DNA of 37,777 nucleotides from Actinomycetes bacterium (lineage in GTDB: Bacteria > Actinomycetota > Thermoleophilia > Gaiellales > Gaiellaceae). The stretch is from NCBI GenBank assembly GCA_025358355.1, contig JANYJX010000018.1, positions 1 to 37,777 of the forward strand, written 5' to 3'. Under the pieces are notes generated by a model. The model was not told the origin of the DNA. It saw only the letters and a program-made list of their open reading frames with translations, and did no database searches. Positions 1 through 11,635 of this stretch are shown piece after piece (position 1 is the stretch's first letter; each line of letters opens with the position of its first letter). The position numbers and the translations under genes were made by a program.

Positions 1-929
1 ACCCGCGGCGTCCGGCCTCGTTGGGACCAGACCACGGAGCCGATCACGGCTACCGCGGCGAGTATCGTCGGCAAGGTCACTCGCTCGCCGAGCAGCAGTG
101 CCGACCAGACCAACGTGAGGAGTGCCTGCAGTTGCTGCACCTGGCCGCCTCGAGCGATTCCGGCGAGGGCGAGACCGCGATACCAGGCGAAGAACCCGAG
201 ATACATGGACGAGAGCCCGAGCAGGATCAGCGACGTCCATTGGGCGGTCGTCGTCTCGTACGAGCTGCTCGTCGTCCACCACAGCACGACTGACGCCGGA
301 ATCGTCAGCGGCAGCGCGAGCACGACGACCCATGAGATGACTTGCCAACCCGGCATCACGCGTGTGACGGACGCACCTTCGACGTAGCACCACGAGGAGG
401 CGAGCACCGCACCGACCACGAGGATGTCGGCGGCGAGGTCGACGCCCTCGCCGCCGCCGCCGCCGCCGCGCGACACGGCGAAAGCGACCAGCGCTGTGGT
501 GCCCGTCGTGGCCGCGGCCCAGAACTGCCAGCTGACGCGCTCATGGGTGCGTAGCACGGCGATGAGCGCGGTCGTCAGCGGCATGAATGCTGCGATGACG
601 GCGACGTGCGCGGACGTCGTGCGTTGCAAGGCGAGAGCGACGAGGATCGGCCAGCCGAAAACCGCTCCGAGCATCGTGTAGAGCAGTGGGCGCAACTGCT
701 GAACGGGAGGCAGTGGCACACGCCGGACGGCGAGCAGGACGGCGGCCAGCGCGCCAGCGATGACGGCGCGGCCGGTCGCGGTGAGGAACGGGCTGAATCC
801 GCCGACGGCAACCTTGGTCAGCGGAACCGAGAACGAGAACATCACCACGCCGACGAAGGCCAACATCAGGCCCTCCCGACGCGATGACGTTTGCGGCGCA
901 CCGGCGGCCGGGGTCGCGGCGCGATCCAT
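1..929 (-). CDS. EamA/DMT-family membrane permease (3' end cut by window edge)
   Basis: The minus-strand frame is open from the ATG at 929 to the left edge, about 309 residues without a stop. It shows the hydrophobic pattern of drug/metabolite transporters: repeated membrane helices, an early FSFSVPLTKVAVGG segment where EamA proteins carry their first helix, and the typical second-half end GGQVQQLQALLTLVWSALL followed by LGERVT. Proteins of this family export or import small metabolites across the inner membrane; the substrate cannot be read. A glycine run (GGGGGG) encoded by a GCC repeat at about 448-470 lies in a loop between the two halves. A second start, ATG at 866, has a much better ribosome site (GGGAGGG four bases upstream) and would begin at MLAFVGVV, so the true start may be 866. 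The family is fairly sure; the start and C-terminus are not. Confidence 0.8.
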   Translation of the reverse strand, partial: MDRAATPAAGAPQTSSRREGLMLAFVGVVMFSFSVPLTKVAVGGFSPFLTATGRAVIAGALAAVLLAVRRVPLPPVQQLRPLLYTMLGAVFGWPILVALALQRTTSAHVAVIAAFMPLTTALIAVLRTHERVSWQFWAAATTGTTALVAFAVSRGGGGGGEGVDLAADILVVGAVLASSWCYVEGASVTRVMPGWQVISWVVVLALPLTIPASVVLWWTTSSSYETTTAQWTSLILLGLSSMYLGFFAWYRGLALAGIARGGQVQQLQALLTLVWSALLLGERVTLPTILAAVAVIGSVVWSQRGRTPR

Positions 930-993
930 TCGTCGAACACTAGCCAGGGGTGGCTTCAGAGCTACGAGGCCACCGGAGACTTCCGCGTGTTGC

Positions 994-1926
994 CTATATG
1001 TCGAAGCGCGGGACGGCGAGCTCGCTCGCCCTCTCCAGTGCAGCCTTTGCAATCGCGAGATCTTGGATCGCGAGACCGGTGGAGTCGAAGAGCGTGATCT
1101 CCTCGGGCGAACGGCGGCCCTCGGCTTTGCCGGCTAGGACCTGGCCGAGCTCGGCTACGTCGTCGCGCGCGAGAACGGCGGCTTCAACCGCGGCCGCAAG
1201 CTCGCCGCCGTGGCTCGCTTGTTCCCAGTCGTCGCAGAAGACGTGCGCCCGGGCGATCTCCTCGACTGCGATCTCGGCCTTGCCGGGGCCGTCCGCACCC
1301 ATCAGCGACACATGCTGGCCCGCGCGCAGTGAGCCCGCCGGGAACAGGATCTCCTTGCCGGGGGTCACCGTGACGACGATGTCGGCGGCGAGCGCAACCT
1401 CTCGGCTCGCGGCGACAGCGGCACCGACCTCGTCCGCGACCGCGGCGGCGCGCGAGCTGTCGACATCCCAGACCGACACAGCCAGCCCGAGAGCCGTAAA
1501 CGTTCGCGCGACAGCCGCACCGTTCACCCCGCAGCCGACAACCGAGTTCGAGCCGCCCGAGCCAAGCGTCGTCGCCGCCAACACCGCAGCAGCGCCGGTC
1601 CGCAAGGCCGTCACGGCTCCAGCTTCGAGCACGGCCTCCAGCACGCCGGTATCCGCATTCGACACGAGTACGAGTCCGCTCACCGTCGGCAACCCGCGCG
1701 TCGGATTCCCCGGAAACGACGTCACCCACTTGAGAAGTGCGTGACCGCCGCCGAGTGCCGGCATCGCGCGGAAGTCCCCGGCCGGGTAGTTCGTGACGTA
1801 CAGCTTCGGCTGCATTGTCCACTCGCCGCGCGCGAACGCGACGAACGCCTTACCGACTGCCTCGTATGCCTCGAGGGGGGACACCGCCCGCCTGACATCC
1901 GCGCCGGAGAAGAACGGGACTCCCAC
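994..1926 (-). CDS. Ornithine cyclodeaminase / mu-crystallin family protein
   Basis: 310 residues with a GTG start, the normal length for this NAD(P)-dependent family. Visible marks are K66 (LLKWVTS) in the substrate region, R109 in the conserved RTGA stretch (109-112), a Rossmann-type GCGVNGAA at 131-138, GADGPGKAEI at 210-219 and the hallmark DSTGLAIQD at 281-289. Family members deaminate ornithine to proline, or act as alanine, ketimine or related imino-acid dehydrogenases, in the cytoplasm; the substrate cannot be fixed from sequence alone. It starts 4 bases after the stop of the flavin-binding protein upstream, so the two are probably co-transcribed. Its position downstream of a peptide importer operon fits amino-acid catabolism, but that is inference. 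Confidence 0.88.
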   Translation of the reverse strand: MGVPFFSGADVRRAVSPLEAYEAVGKAFVAFARGEWTMQPKLYVTNYPAGDFRAMPALGGGHALLKWVTSFPGNPTRGLPTVSGLVLVSNADTGVLEAVLEAGAVTALRTGAAAVLAATTLGSGGSNSVVGCGVNGAAVARTFTALGLAVSVWDVDSSRAAAVADEVGAAVAASREVALAADIVVTVTPGKEILFPAGSLRAGQHVSLMGADGPGKAEIAVEEIARAHVFCDDWEQASHGGELAAAVEAAVLARDDVAELGQVLAGKAEGRRSPEEITLFDSTGLAIQDLAIAKAALERASELAVPRFDI

Positions 1927-1930
1927 CGGC

Positions 1931-2557
1931 TTAGTAGAAGCCTTCGCGACGCTCGTAGCGCTCGGCTCGTTCGGTGTCGTAGGCCTCCGGGTCGACAGAC
2001 GGATTCAGGCTGCGGAGGATTTCGCCCGACGACGGCAGCTCGGAGCGGTCGATGTGTCGCGCCGGATTCCACAGCTGCGAGCGGAGGAACGCCTTCGAGC
2101 AGTGCGTGAATACCTCGTCGATCTCGATCAACAACCCGAGCTTCGGCGTCTTCCCTTCGACGACCGAGCCCTCGAGCAGCCCCGCGTCGTCGACGATCGT
2201 CGCGCGCCCGTTGACTCGCAACGTGTCGCCGATGCCGGGGATGAAGAACAGCAGCCCGACCTTCGGGTTTCGGAGGATGTTGCGCAGCGAGTCCGCGAGC
2301 CGGTTTCCCGGGCGCTCGGGGATCAGGAGCCGCCGCTCGTCGAGGATGCGGACGAAACCGGCCGGATCGCCGCGCGGGCTCACGTCACAGGTTCCGTCCG
2401 GCGCCGATGTCGCGAGGCAGAGAAACGGCGAGCGCTGGATGAAATGCCGCGTGAGGTCGTTGACGCGGTTGCTGATCTTGGTGCGTGTCAGGTCGGCAGG
2501 CTCGCCGCCGATCAGGGCGCGAACCGCGCCCTCGTCGGTGATCGGTGGGCTCGACAT
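1931..2557 (-). CDS. Pyridoxamine 5'-phosphate oxidase-fold flavin protein
   Basis: 208 residues from an ATG. The N-terminal third carries the PPOX-fold pattern FLCLATSAPDG, then CDVSPRGDPAGFVRILD and NPKVGLLFFIPG, which line the FMN- or F420-binding split barrel. It resembles the group of actinobacterial PPOX proteins related to MSMEG_1061, which are about 200 residues with a C-terminal extension containing CSKAFLRSQLW and a tyrosine-rich tail. The reaction is unknown; these enzymes reduce small molecules with a flavin or deazaflavin. It is immediately upstream (4 bases) of the ornithine cyclodeaminase-like gene on the same strand, which suggests one transcript. Confidence 0.85.
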   Translation of the reverse strand: MSSPPITDEGAVRALIGGEPADLTRTKISNRVNDLTRHFIQRSPFLCLATSAPDGTCDVSPRGDPAGFVRILDERRLLIPERPGNRLADSLRNILRNPKVGLLFFIPGIGDTLRVNGRATIVDDAGLLEGSVVEGKTPKLGLLIEIDEVFTHCSKAFLRSQLWNPARHIDRSELPSSGEILRSLNPSVDPEAYDTERAERYERREGFY

Positions 2558-2689
2558 CGGCCCGGGCAGCCTAGCCGCCGTGGGCGTGCGCGACGCTTGG
2601 CTGCGGGTGAGCTAGGGATGACCCGAGTGGGGAGCGCGGCCGCGGGATCGGTCACCACTGACGACAGTTGTGTGAGGCGCGACCGATCG

Positions 2690-2710
2690 GCTGGCGCACA
2701 CCTGGCCAGC
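2690..2710 (-). terminator. Hairpin after the peptide-transport operon
   Basis: GCTGGC (2690-2695) and GCCAGC (2705-2710) form a 6-bp stem with a 9-base loop starting 4 bases past the stop of the hydrolase gene. There is no T-run, as is common for high-GC actinobacterial terminators, so support is weak. The 157 bases between this operon and the flavin-protein gene hold nothing else that I can identify. Confidence 0.3.
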
Positions 2711-2714
2711 GCGC

Positions 2715-3592
2715 TCAGTCGACCGTCCGCAGGAACTCCTCGACTCGCTCGAGGAAGGCCCCGGGTTCCTCGACGTGTGGCATGTGGCTCGACTCCTCGA
2801 AGAGGGCCCATTGCGAGCCGGGGATTCTCGTATTGATCTGCTCGACAATATGAGGCGTCGCCTCGTCGTAGCGTCCGGACACGAGGAGCGTCGGCGTGTC
2901 GATCTCCGGCAGACGGTCCGTGATGTCCCACGTCTTGAGTGAGCCGATGCAATGGAACTCCGACGGTCCGTTCATCGTGTGGTACACGGTCGGATCCTCA
3001 TCCATCTGCGCGACGCTGCGCTCGACGCAGTCCGGCCACGGGATGCGGCACAAATGTCGGTCGTAGAAGACGCGGACCGCCGTCTCGTACTCCGGCGAAT
3101 CGGTTGTTCCGTCTGCCTCGTGCCTCGTCAGCGCCTCTTGCACGTCTTGCGGCAGATCTTTGCGTAGTCGATTCGCTTCCTCGACCCACAGCGGAATGCT
3201 CGCTGGAGAATCGGCGACGACGATCGCGCGCAGCCCGGCGGGGTGGTCGAGCGCATGCTCCATGGCGAGCATGCCGCCCCACGACTGGCCGACGACCGCG
3301 TAGCGCTCCGCGATGCCAAGGTGTCGTGTGAGCTCGACGAGCTCGTCCTTGAACAGTTGGGGCGACCAGAACTCCGAGGGCGCGTCTGGGAGGTGGTCGC
3401 TCAGCCCGCAGCCGAGCTGGTCGTAGAGGACGCAGCCGCGACCGAACCGGTTGAGATCGGCGATCGGCTCGGTGTAGTCGTGCGCGGCGCCTGGGCCCCC
3501 GTGGCAGATCACGACAGGCGTCGGGGTCGCGTCGAGCTCTCCGACCACTCGGTACCAGGTCTCGTGGCCGTTCCACGTCATGCGTCCTTCGG

Positions 3593-3596
<4 letters not shown>
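2715..3596 (-). CDS. Proline iminopeptidase-like alpha/beta hydrolase
   Basis: 293 residues. The start is fixed at ATG 3596 because it overlaps the stop of the upstream ATPase gene as ATGA (3593-3596); an upstream in-frame extension to 3725 lies inside the ATPase gene. The proline-iminopeptidase signature is clear: oxyanion HGGPG at 32-36, DQLGCGLSD at 59-67, nucleophile elbow GQSWGG with S105, acid D244 in GRYDEATP, and H271 in [10 protein letters not shown]. The family removes N-terminal proline or other residues from short peptides in the cytoplasm. As the last, translationally coupled gene of an oligopeptide importer operon it most likely cleaves the imported peptides. An amidase or homoserine-lactone-type role is possible, as family members vary. 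Confidence 0.9.
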
Positions 3597-4587
<991 letters not shown>

Positions 4588-4591
<4 letters not shown>

Positions 4592-5595
4592 GCGATCTCC
4601 CGCCCGTGGCGACGCAGCGGACGTATCGCCGGGTCGAGATGGCAGGCGTCCGCACGGCCGGCCGAGACCCGCTCGAGCAACGCCGGCCGGGTTCCGCAGA
4701 GATCGAACCGGTGCGGGCAGCGCGGGCCGAACCGGCAGCCTTCCGGCAGCGCCAGAAGCGACGGCGGTTGACCGGGGATCGCCGCCAGGCGCCGGACTCG
4801 GGCCCGGCCGACCCGGGGAATCGACCCGAGTAGCCCCCAGGTGTACGGATGCTGCGGATCGCGAAAGATCGACGCCTTCGGCCCTTCCTCGACGACACTC
4901 CCCGCGTACATCACGACCACGCGTTCGGCCATCTCCGACACGACGCCCATGTCGTGCGTGATCAGCAGGATCGACGAGCCGTGATTGCGTTGCAGCGTCT
5001 TCATCAGCTCGAGGATCTGCGCCTGGATCGTCACGTCGAGCGCCGTCGTCGGCTCGTCGGCGATCAGGAGCGACGGGTTGCAGGAGAGCGCCATCGCGAT
5101 CATCACACGCTGTCGCATGCCACCCGAGAACTCGTGCGGGTAGTCGTCCACACGGCGGCTCGCGTTCGCGATGCCGACCTCTGACAGCAGCTCGATGCTG
5201 CGCGCACGGGCCTGGCGGCTCGTCATCGTCTCGTGCGCGCGCACCTGCTCGGCGATCTGCCAGCCCACCGTGTACACCGGCGTGAGCGCGGTCATCGGAT
5301 CCTGGAAGATCATCGCGATCTCGCCGCCGCGCACGCCGCGCATCTCGCGCGGCGACAGCCGACCGAGATCTCTGCCGCGCAAGAGCACCTGACCTTCGAC
5401 GACCGCGTTCGGATCGCGGATCAGGCGCATCACGGCCAGCATCGACACGGTCTTGCCGGAGCCCGATTCGCCGACGATGCCGACCACCTCGCCGAGAGCG
5501 AGCGAGAGGGAGAGTCCGTCGACCGCGCGCACCATGCCACTCTCGGTGCGGAAGGAGACGCAGAGGTCGCGGATCTCGAGCAGGGGCTCAGGCAC
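4588..5595 (-). CDS. oppD: Oligopeptide/dipeptide ABC importer ATPase (OppD/DppD type)
   Basis: 335 residues from GTG 5595, chosen because a GAGGG ribosome site lies 6 bases upstream and the start overlaps the oppB stop by 8 bases; an ATG at 5622 would add nine residues of poor fit. Motifs: Walker A GESGSGKT (42-49), signature FSGGM (156-160), Walker B LLIADEP (176-182), switch H214, and the C-terminal cysteine motif GCRFGPRCP followed by two further cysteines. It is the first ATPase of a peptide importer and is expected to form a heterodimer with OppF under the OppBC channel. Confidence 0.95.
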
Positions 5596-6559
5596 GTCGC
5601 ACCCTCGGGTCGAGCGACGCATAGACGAGGTCGACGACCGCGTTCGCGACGACCACGAAGAAGGCTGCGTAGATGACCGTCGCGAGGATCACCGGCAGGT
5701 CGAGGTTCTGGAGCGAGTCGAACGTCAGCTTGCCGACGCCGTGCAGCCCGAACACGACCTCGGTCAGCAGGGCGCCGCCGCCGACGAGCGCGCCGAAATC
5801 GAGTCCGAACAGGCTGACGAAGGCGATCAGCGAGGTTCTGAGCGCGTGCCGGATGAGGACGCGCCGCTCGGTCAGGCCCTTCGCGCGCGCCGTCCGGACG
5901 TAGTCCTCCTCCTGCGCCTCGACGAGCGCCGAACGCAAGACGCGGGCGTAGATCCCGATGTACAGGATCGAAAGTGTCAGCCAAGGGAAGACGAGCGACG
6001 TGAACCAGCCGACCGGGGACTGCGTGAACGGCACGTAGCCGAGCGGCGGCACCCACGAGAACACCGCAGTGTCGTGGAAGCGGCTCTGGGTCAGGAGGTT
6101 GACGACCTCGCCGAGCCAGAACACCGGCATCGAGATCCCGACAAGCCCGACGATCATCACGGCGGTGTCGATCGGCTTGCCCCGGAACACCGCCGCGAGC
6201 AGCCCCATTGCGACACTGAAGACCACCCAGATCACGGCCGCCCCGAGAACGAGCGACAAGGTGACAGGCGCAGCCTGGGTCACCTGGGGAATCACCGCCG
6301 CGCCCCGGTTCACGTACGACGTGAGGTCGCGGGTGATGAACAGCTTCTTCATCATCACCGCGTACCGCACGGGCAACGGCTGGTCGAGGCCGAAGTCCTT
6401 CCGCACCGCTCGGAGTGTCGCCTGGTCGGCGTTCCGGCCGGCGATGCGCGCGGCCGGGTCGACGCCCGGCGTCGCGAAGAAGATGAGGAACGAGAGCACG
6501 CTGATCGAGAACAGCACGAACACCATCGAGACGAGCCGTCGCGCGACGAACCGGAGCAT
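5588..6559 (-). CDS. oppB: Peptide ABC importer permease (OppB/DppB type)
   Basis: 323 residues. The ATG at 6559 shares one base with the oppC stop (TGATG), which sets the start at MLRFVARRL. It has the N-terminal helix and the long periplasmic loop of OppB/DppB permeases, followed by the core of five membrane helices. The ATPase-contact (EAA) loop is visible as [13 protein letters not shown]. It ends with [13 protein letters not shown], the common ending of this family. It forms the membrane channel with OppC. Confidence 0.94.
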   Translation of the reverse strand: MLRFVARRLVSMVFVLFSISVLSFLIFFATPGVDPAARIAGRNADQATLRAVRKDFGLDQPLPVRYAVMMKKLFITRDLTSYVNRGAAVIPQVTQAAPVTLSLVLGAAVIWVVFSVAMGLLAAVFRGKPIDTAVMIVGLVGISMPVFWLGEVVNLLTQSRFHDTAVFSWVPPLGYVPFTQSPVGWFTSLVFPWLTLSILYIGIYARVLRSALVEAQEEDYVRTARAKGLTERRVLIRHALRTSLIAFVSLFGLDFGALVGGGALLTEVVFGLHGVGKLTFDSLQNLDLPVILATVIYAAFFVVVANAVVDLVYASLDPRVRRA

Positions 6560-7599
6560 CAGTCCGTCCTCCGCAGCTTCGCGCGCGGGTCGAGCGCGTC
6601 TCGGACGCCGTCGCCGAGAACGTTCAATGCGAGCACCGTGAGCGCGATCGCGATGCCCGGAGCGATCGCCACGGCCGGCCGCGTGTAGAGCAGATCCTGG
6701 CCGTTCAGGATGATGGTGCCCCAGCTCGCGTTCGGCTCCTGCACGCCGATCGAGAGGAACGACAGCGCCGCCTCCGTGAGCATGTCGATCGCGAGCATCA
6801 GTGGGAAGAACACGATCGCGGTCGTGACGATGTTCGGAAGGATGTCGCTCCAGAGCACGCGCCAGGTCGACGCTCCGAGACCGATGGCCGCCTCGACGAA
6901 CTCGCGGCGCCGCAGCGAGAGCACCTCGCCGCGAATCGGTCGGGCGACGTACGGGATGTAGACGACGGCGATGATCACGATCGGCAGCAGCAGGCTCCCC
7001 GATTCGAGCCGGAACGGGCCGATCGAGACGCCGCGAGCGATCAACACTGTCGACAGGCTGATGGCGAGCAGGTACACCGGAAACGCCCAGATGACGTCGA
7101 GGGCGCGTGAGAGGACGCCGTCGACGAGGCCTCCGAAGAAGCCGGCGACGATGCCGATGATCGTTGCGAAGAAGCATGTGATGAGGGCGGCGGCCGCGCC
7201 GATGAGCAACGAGTTCCGGCCGCCGTAGAGGAGCCTCGCCGCGACGTCCCGCCCCTGGCCGTCGGCGCCGAGGAAGTAGTGATGGATGTCCCAGGTCGGG
7301 CCGATCGGCGTCACTCCGAGCCCGAGTCCGGACGTCGATTCCTTCATCACGGGCACGGTCTTGCCGCCGACGATCGTCGTTCCGTCGATGTTCGACCGGA
7401 ACGGGTTGGTGTGCGCAACGTGCGCGGCGTACAGCGGCGCGCACAGACAGACGACGACGATCAGGGCGAGCACGCCTGCCATCGTCTGGGCGACACGATT
7501 CCGCAGCAGTCGCCGCCTGGCGAGAGCCCACGGACTTGCGGCGACCGCGGCGAGGTCGCCCGCCGCTGCGGTCGCCTCGCCTGCGATCGCGTCACTCAT
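6559..7599 (-). CDS. oppC: Peptide ABC importer permease (OppC/DppC type)
   Basis: 346 residues from ATG 7599, 18 bases after the stop of the binding-protein gene. An N-terminal helix is followed by a periplasmic stretch with HHYFLGADGQGRDVAARLLYG (the typical 'LGTDxxGRD' site of OppC/DppC), then the transport domain with the EAA loop RREFVEAAIGLGAS and the family ending VRDALDPR. The stretch between about 60 and 105 is somewhat longer than in short DppC proteins. It is the second half of the peptide channel. Confidence 0.94.
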   Translation of the reverse strand: MSDAIAGEATAAAGDLAAVAASPWALARRRLLRNRVAQTMAGVLALIVVVCLCAPLYAAHVAHTNPFRSNIDGTTIVGGKTVPVMKESTSGLGLGVTPIGPTWDIHHYFLGADGQGRDVAARLLYGGRNSLLIGAAAALITCFFATIIGIVAGFFGGLVDGVLSRALDVIWAFPVYLLAISLSTVLIARGVSIGPFRLESGSLLLPIVIIAVVYIPYVARPIRGEVLSLRRREFVEAAIGLGASTWRVLWSDILPNIVTTAIVFFPLMLAIDMLTEAALSFLSIGVQEPNASWGTIILNGQDLLYTRPAVAIAPGIAIALTVLALNVLGDGVRDALDPRAKLRRTD

Positions 7600-7617
7600 G
7601 TCGAAGGGCGGCTCGGC

Positions 7618-9282
7618 CTACTGCACCCAGGACTGGTCGACCAGCCAGTAGAACTGCTTGCTGAACGTGAAGTTGCCGACCCGCTTCGAGAGGAAGTCGA
7701 TGTGCTTCGGGGTGAACAGCGTCGCCATCGGCGAAGCGTCGGTCACCTCCTTGTCGATCTTCGCCCATTCGGCGTTCGCGGCCTTCTCGTCCGTGAGCGC
7801 GGTCGTCAACGCGTGCTTCATCTGCTTGTCGATCTTCTTGTCGCAGAACCCGGCGATGTTGATGCTCGAGTCGCTGCCCGGGTGGAACGAGTCGCAGCCG
7901 AAGAGGATGTTGAGGAAGTCCGACGCAGCGGGGTAGTCCTGGTACCACTGCTGGATGTTGATCTGAACCTTGTTCTTCGTGTTCTGGACGTAGGTGAAGA
8001 AGATGTTCCCCGAGATCGGCTTGACGCTCGCTTTGTAGCCGATCTGGTTGAGAACGCTCTGGAAGTAGACGGCAACGGCCTTGTTCACCTCGTCGTCCGA
8101 GGAGAGCACCGTCACGCTTGCCCCCTTGGTGCCCGACTGCTGGACGAGCAGCTTCGCCTTCGCGACGTCGGGCGCCGACCATTTCGTGCCCGGGTTCTTC
8201 GTGTACGGGCAGTAGTCGACATGCCCGGGGAAGCCCGGCGGCAGCACCTGGCACGACGGCTGCGCGAGCCGCGACCCGCCGAAGATCTTCACGAGCGCGT
8301 TGCGGTCGATCGCGTAGTTGACCGCCTGCCGCGCCTTCACGTTGTTGAACGGCGCGAGGTTCGTGTTCATCGGTGCGTACCAGAACGCCGTCAGCGTCTC
8401 GACGTGCGTCTGCGACGCGTACTTCGTGCCCATCTCGTTCAGGCGGTCGGCTGGCGGCGCCTCGAGCGTCCAGTCGGCCTGTCCGTTCTCGATCGCGGTG
8501 ATCTGCGCCTCGACCGTCAGCCCGAACGACTGCTGGATCACGTCCGGGTAGCCGTCCGGCTGCGCGGCCTTCGACCACTCCTTGAAGTACGGGTTGCGCT
8601 TCATCACGAGCTGCTTGTTCGGGTTGTACGACGCGAAGTAGTACGCGCCCGTGCCCGGGATCGGCTTCGTACCGGCATCGCTGGTCGGTGCGTCCGCGGG
8701 CAGGATCGATGCGTGCGGAACGGCAAGCTTGTACTTGAACTCGGGGTCCGCCGCGACGAGGTTGACCGTGACGGTGTTCGCCTTGGCGTCGGCGCTGACG
8801 CCGCCCTTGAGCGTGCAGCCGGCCGGCTTCGCAAGGCAAAGTTTGGCGCCGACGATGCCTCCGTAGAAGCCGCCGGAGGTCGGGCTCTTAACCTTGAAGA
8901 TCCGGCGGAAGGAGGCCACGACGTCGTCGACCGTCACCGGCTTGCCGTTCGAGAACTTGATGCCCTTCCGGAGCTTGAAGACCCACTTCTTGCCGCCGTT
9001 CGTCGGCGTCGGCAGGCTCTCGGCGAGGTCGGGAACCACCTGGAATGCTGCGTCGCCGCCGGCCTTCGTGAAGGCGAGCAGTCCGTCGTAGGTGGCCTGG
9101 TAGAGCTGCCAGTACTGCAGCGTGTAGTTGACCTGGGGATCGAGCGTGCCTCCGGCCGCCTTCGCCAGCAGTTTCATCGTCCCGCCTCGATGACCGGAGG
9201 TTGTCGCTCCCGTCGAGCTCGCGCTCACGGCCGCGATCGCGACCAACATCGAGAGAACCAGCATCTTGCCGACCCTGCTCAT
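7618..9282 (-). CDS. oppA: Peptide ABC importer substrate-binding protein (family 5)
   Basis: 554 residues. The start is well supported: GGAGGAGA lies 4 bases before ATG 9282. Residues 1-25 form a Sec-type signal peptide with a likely cut near AVSA-SS. The mature part shows family-5 solute-binding features: GGTLDPQVNYTLQYWQLYQ, WVFKLRKGIKFSNGKPV and AVNYAIDRNALVK. There is no lipobox cysteine, so unlike most Gram-positive OppA proteins it appears to be secreted without a lipid anchor, or held by other means. Several cysteine pairs (CLAKPAGC, CQVLPPGFPGHVDYC, CDSF...FCDK) suggest disulfides in the exported domain. It is the first gene of the importer operon and sets the substrate range, which cannot be read from sequence. 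Confidence 0.94.
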   Translation of the reverse strand: MSRVGKMLVLSMLVAIAAVSASSTGATTSGHRGGTMKLLAKAAGGTLDPQVNYTLQYWQLYQATYDGLLAFTKAGGDAAFQVVPDLAESLPTPTNGGKKWVFKLRKGIKFSNGKPVTVDDVVASFRRIFKVKSPTSGGFYGGIVGAKLCLAKPAGCTLKGGVSADAKANTVTVNLVAADPEFKYKLAVPHASILPADAPTSDAGTKPIPGTGAYYFASYNPNKQLVMKRNPYFKEWSKAAQPDGYPDVIQQSFGLTVEAQITAIENGQADWTLEAPPADRLNEMGTKYASQTHVETLTAFWYAPMNTNLAPFNNVKARQAVNYAIDRNALVKIFGGSRLAQPSCQVLPPGFPGHVDYCPYTKNPGTKWSAPDVAKAKLLVQQSGTKGASVTVLSSDDEVNKAVAVYFQSVLNQIGYKASVKPISGNIFFTYVQNTKNKVQINIQQWYQDYPAASDFLNILFGCDSFHPGSDSSINIAGFCDKKIDKQMKHALTTALTDEKAANAEWAKIDKEVTDASPMATLFTPKHIDFLSKRVGNFTFSKQFYWLVDQSWVQ

Positions 9283-9320
9283 AGCCTCTCCTCCGTTGTT
9301 CGACCCCTATCCAAGCTGCG

Positions 9321-9349
9321 ATCGTAAACCGCCGGGGCCGACCGCACAA
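9321..9349 (-). promoter_or_regulatory. Candidate sigma-70-type promoter of the peptide importer operon
   Basis: On the minus strand TTGTGC (9349-9344) and TACGAT (9326-9321) are separated by exactly 17 bases. Transcription would start near 9314 and give a leader of about 30 bases ending in the strong ribosome site of the binding-protein gene. The match is by eye; the same TACGAT hexamer also lies just upstream of tRNA-Leu. Confidence 0.45.
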
Positions 9350-9598
9350 GCGCTCGGGAAAGGGCTGTGAGGGCTGGGTCAACAAACGAAGCCTGACGGC
9401 GTTCACCCGCCACACGCGCCAGCACCGAGCCCGCGCGAGGACGCGAGCTCAGCGCGGATCACGCAGACCGGGGTGGTCCTGTAACGAGCCCGTCGCCATA
9501 ACGCCCGCCCGGACGGTCGAAGCCGAACACCTCGACGGAGTCGTGCTCGTGACTGGGAGCTGGAGCATCCAGGCTCCGGATCTTCGATGACCACTGTT

Positions 9599-9656
9599 AG
9601 AACCTCTAACTGAATGATCGCGCGCTGGCTGGGCGTGATGGTCGGGTAGAGGTTCT
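9599..9656. repeat. Nested inverted repeats in a gene-free stretch
   Basis: The 600 bases from 9283 to 9881 hold no gene I can defend, only short frames with no convincing start or family. Within it, AGAACCTCTA (9599-9608) is repeated as its exact reverse complement TAGAGGTTCT (9647-9656), with a 38-base loop. The left arm is also part of a smaller palindrome, GTTAGA-ACC-TCTAAC (9596-9610). The function is unknown: an operator, an RNA structure, or the remnant of a mobile sequence are all possible. A further weak hairpin, AGCTGA (9814-9819) / TCAGCT (9835-9840), lies 42 bases past the pntB stop and could end that transcript. Confidence 0.5.
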
Positions 9657-9881
9657 TAGGCCGAGGACACAACCGAGAAGTCCTCGTCTCGTTCGTCGAT
9701 CTCCGTTCGCAGCCCAACCCACGGCAGCCGCCATACGCGCACGGCTGGCTTCGTCACCTCCCAAACACCTCGAATCGCCGTCTGGGCGTGCTCCGCAACG
9801 ATCGAGATGTCGGAGCTGAATGGGAATACGATTCTCAGCTGCGCGGTGTGGTCACGCCCGAGCGCGGGCCTGGTCTCGTGG

Positions 9882-11275
<1,394 letters not shown>

Positions 11276-11279
<4 letters not shown>

Positions 11280-11635
11280 GGCTCCGGTTTGTCTTTCTCG
11301 TCGGCGGGCGGCTCCGATCGTCGCGGCCGGAACATCTCGAGCATCCGGTCGGTGACGAACCAGCCGCCGACAACGTTCGCCGTGGCGAGCACCATCGCGA
11401 TGAAGCCGACGATCTTCAGCAGCGTGTCGTCAGCCGTCCCGAGGATTGCGATCGCGCCGACGATCACAATCCCGTGGATGAAGTTCGTGCCGGACATCAG
11501 CGGCGTGTGCAGCATCGCCGGCACCTTCGAGATCACCTCAATGCCGAGGAAGATCGCGAGCGCCAGGATTGTCAGCTCGATCACGAGGCCGAGATGGGTC
11601 GTCGGCAGTTCGATGAACAAGGCCAGCTGGGTCAT
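11276..11635 (-). CDS. NAD(P) transhydrogenase subunit alpha, membrane part (PntA2)
   Basis: 119 residues. ATG 11635 is chosen because it overlaps the pntA1 stop as ATGA and sits 7-8 bases after a GGAGG; an ATG at 11641 is too close to that site. Three to four membrane helices make up most of it, including HLGLVIELTILALAIFLG, VPAMLHTPLMSGTNFIHG and IVLATANVVGGW-type segments. This is the separate membrane domain of a split alpha subunit, an arrangement known from Rhodospirillum, many actinobacteria and others. The charged tail after FRPRRSEPP is cytoplasmic. Confidence 0.93.

Noticed and set aside
448-470. GCC trinucleotide run
   Set aside because: It lies inside the permease gene and encodes a glycine loop; simple low-complexity sequence in a high-GC genome.
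7279-9327. Long plus-strand open frame (682 codons) opposite the peptide-binding protein and permease
   Set aside because: It is antisense to well-supported genes, is rich in Arg/Val/Asp from reversed GC-rich codons and shows no family motif. Similar shadows at 9807-11654, 5453-6688, 1793-2836 and 30470-31800 were dropped for the same reason.
9599-9656. Possible tRNA-like or small RNA structure
   Set aside because: The two 10-base arms pair, but there is no D arm, T arm or anticodon arm, and no promoter or terminator evident.
9403-9717. Minus-strand open frame of 104 codons in the gap before pntB
   Set aside because: No ribosome site, Arg/Ser-rich composition, no recognisable domain, and a competing frame in the same stretch looks equally protein-like; nothing decides for a real gene.
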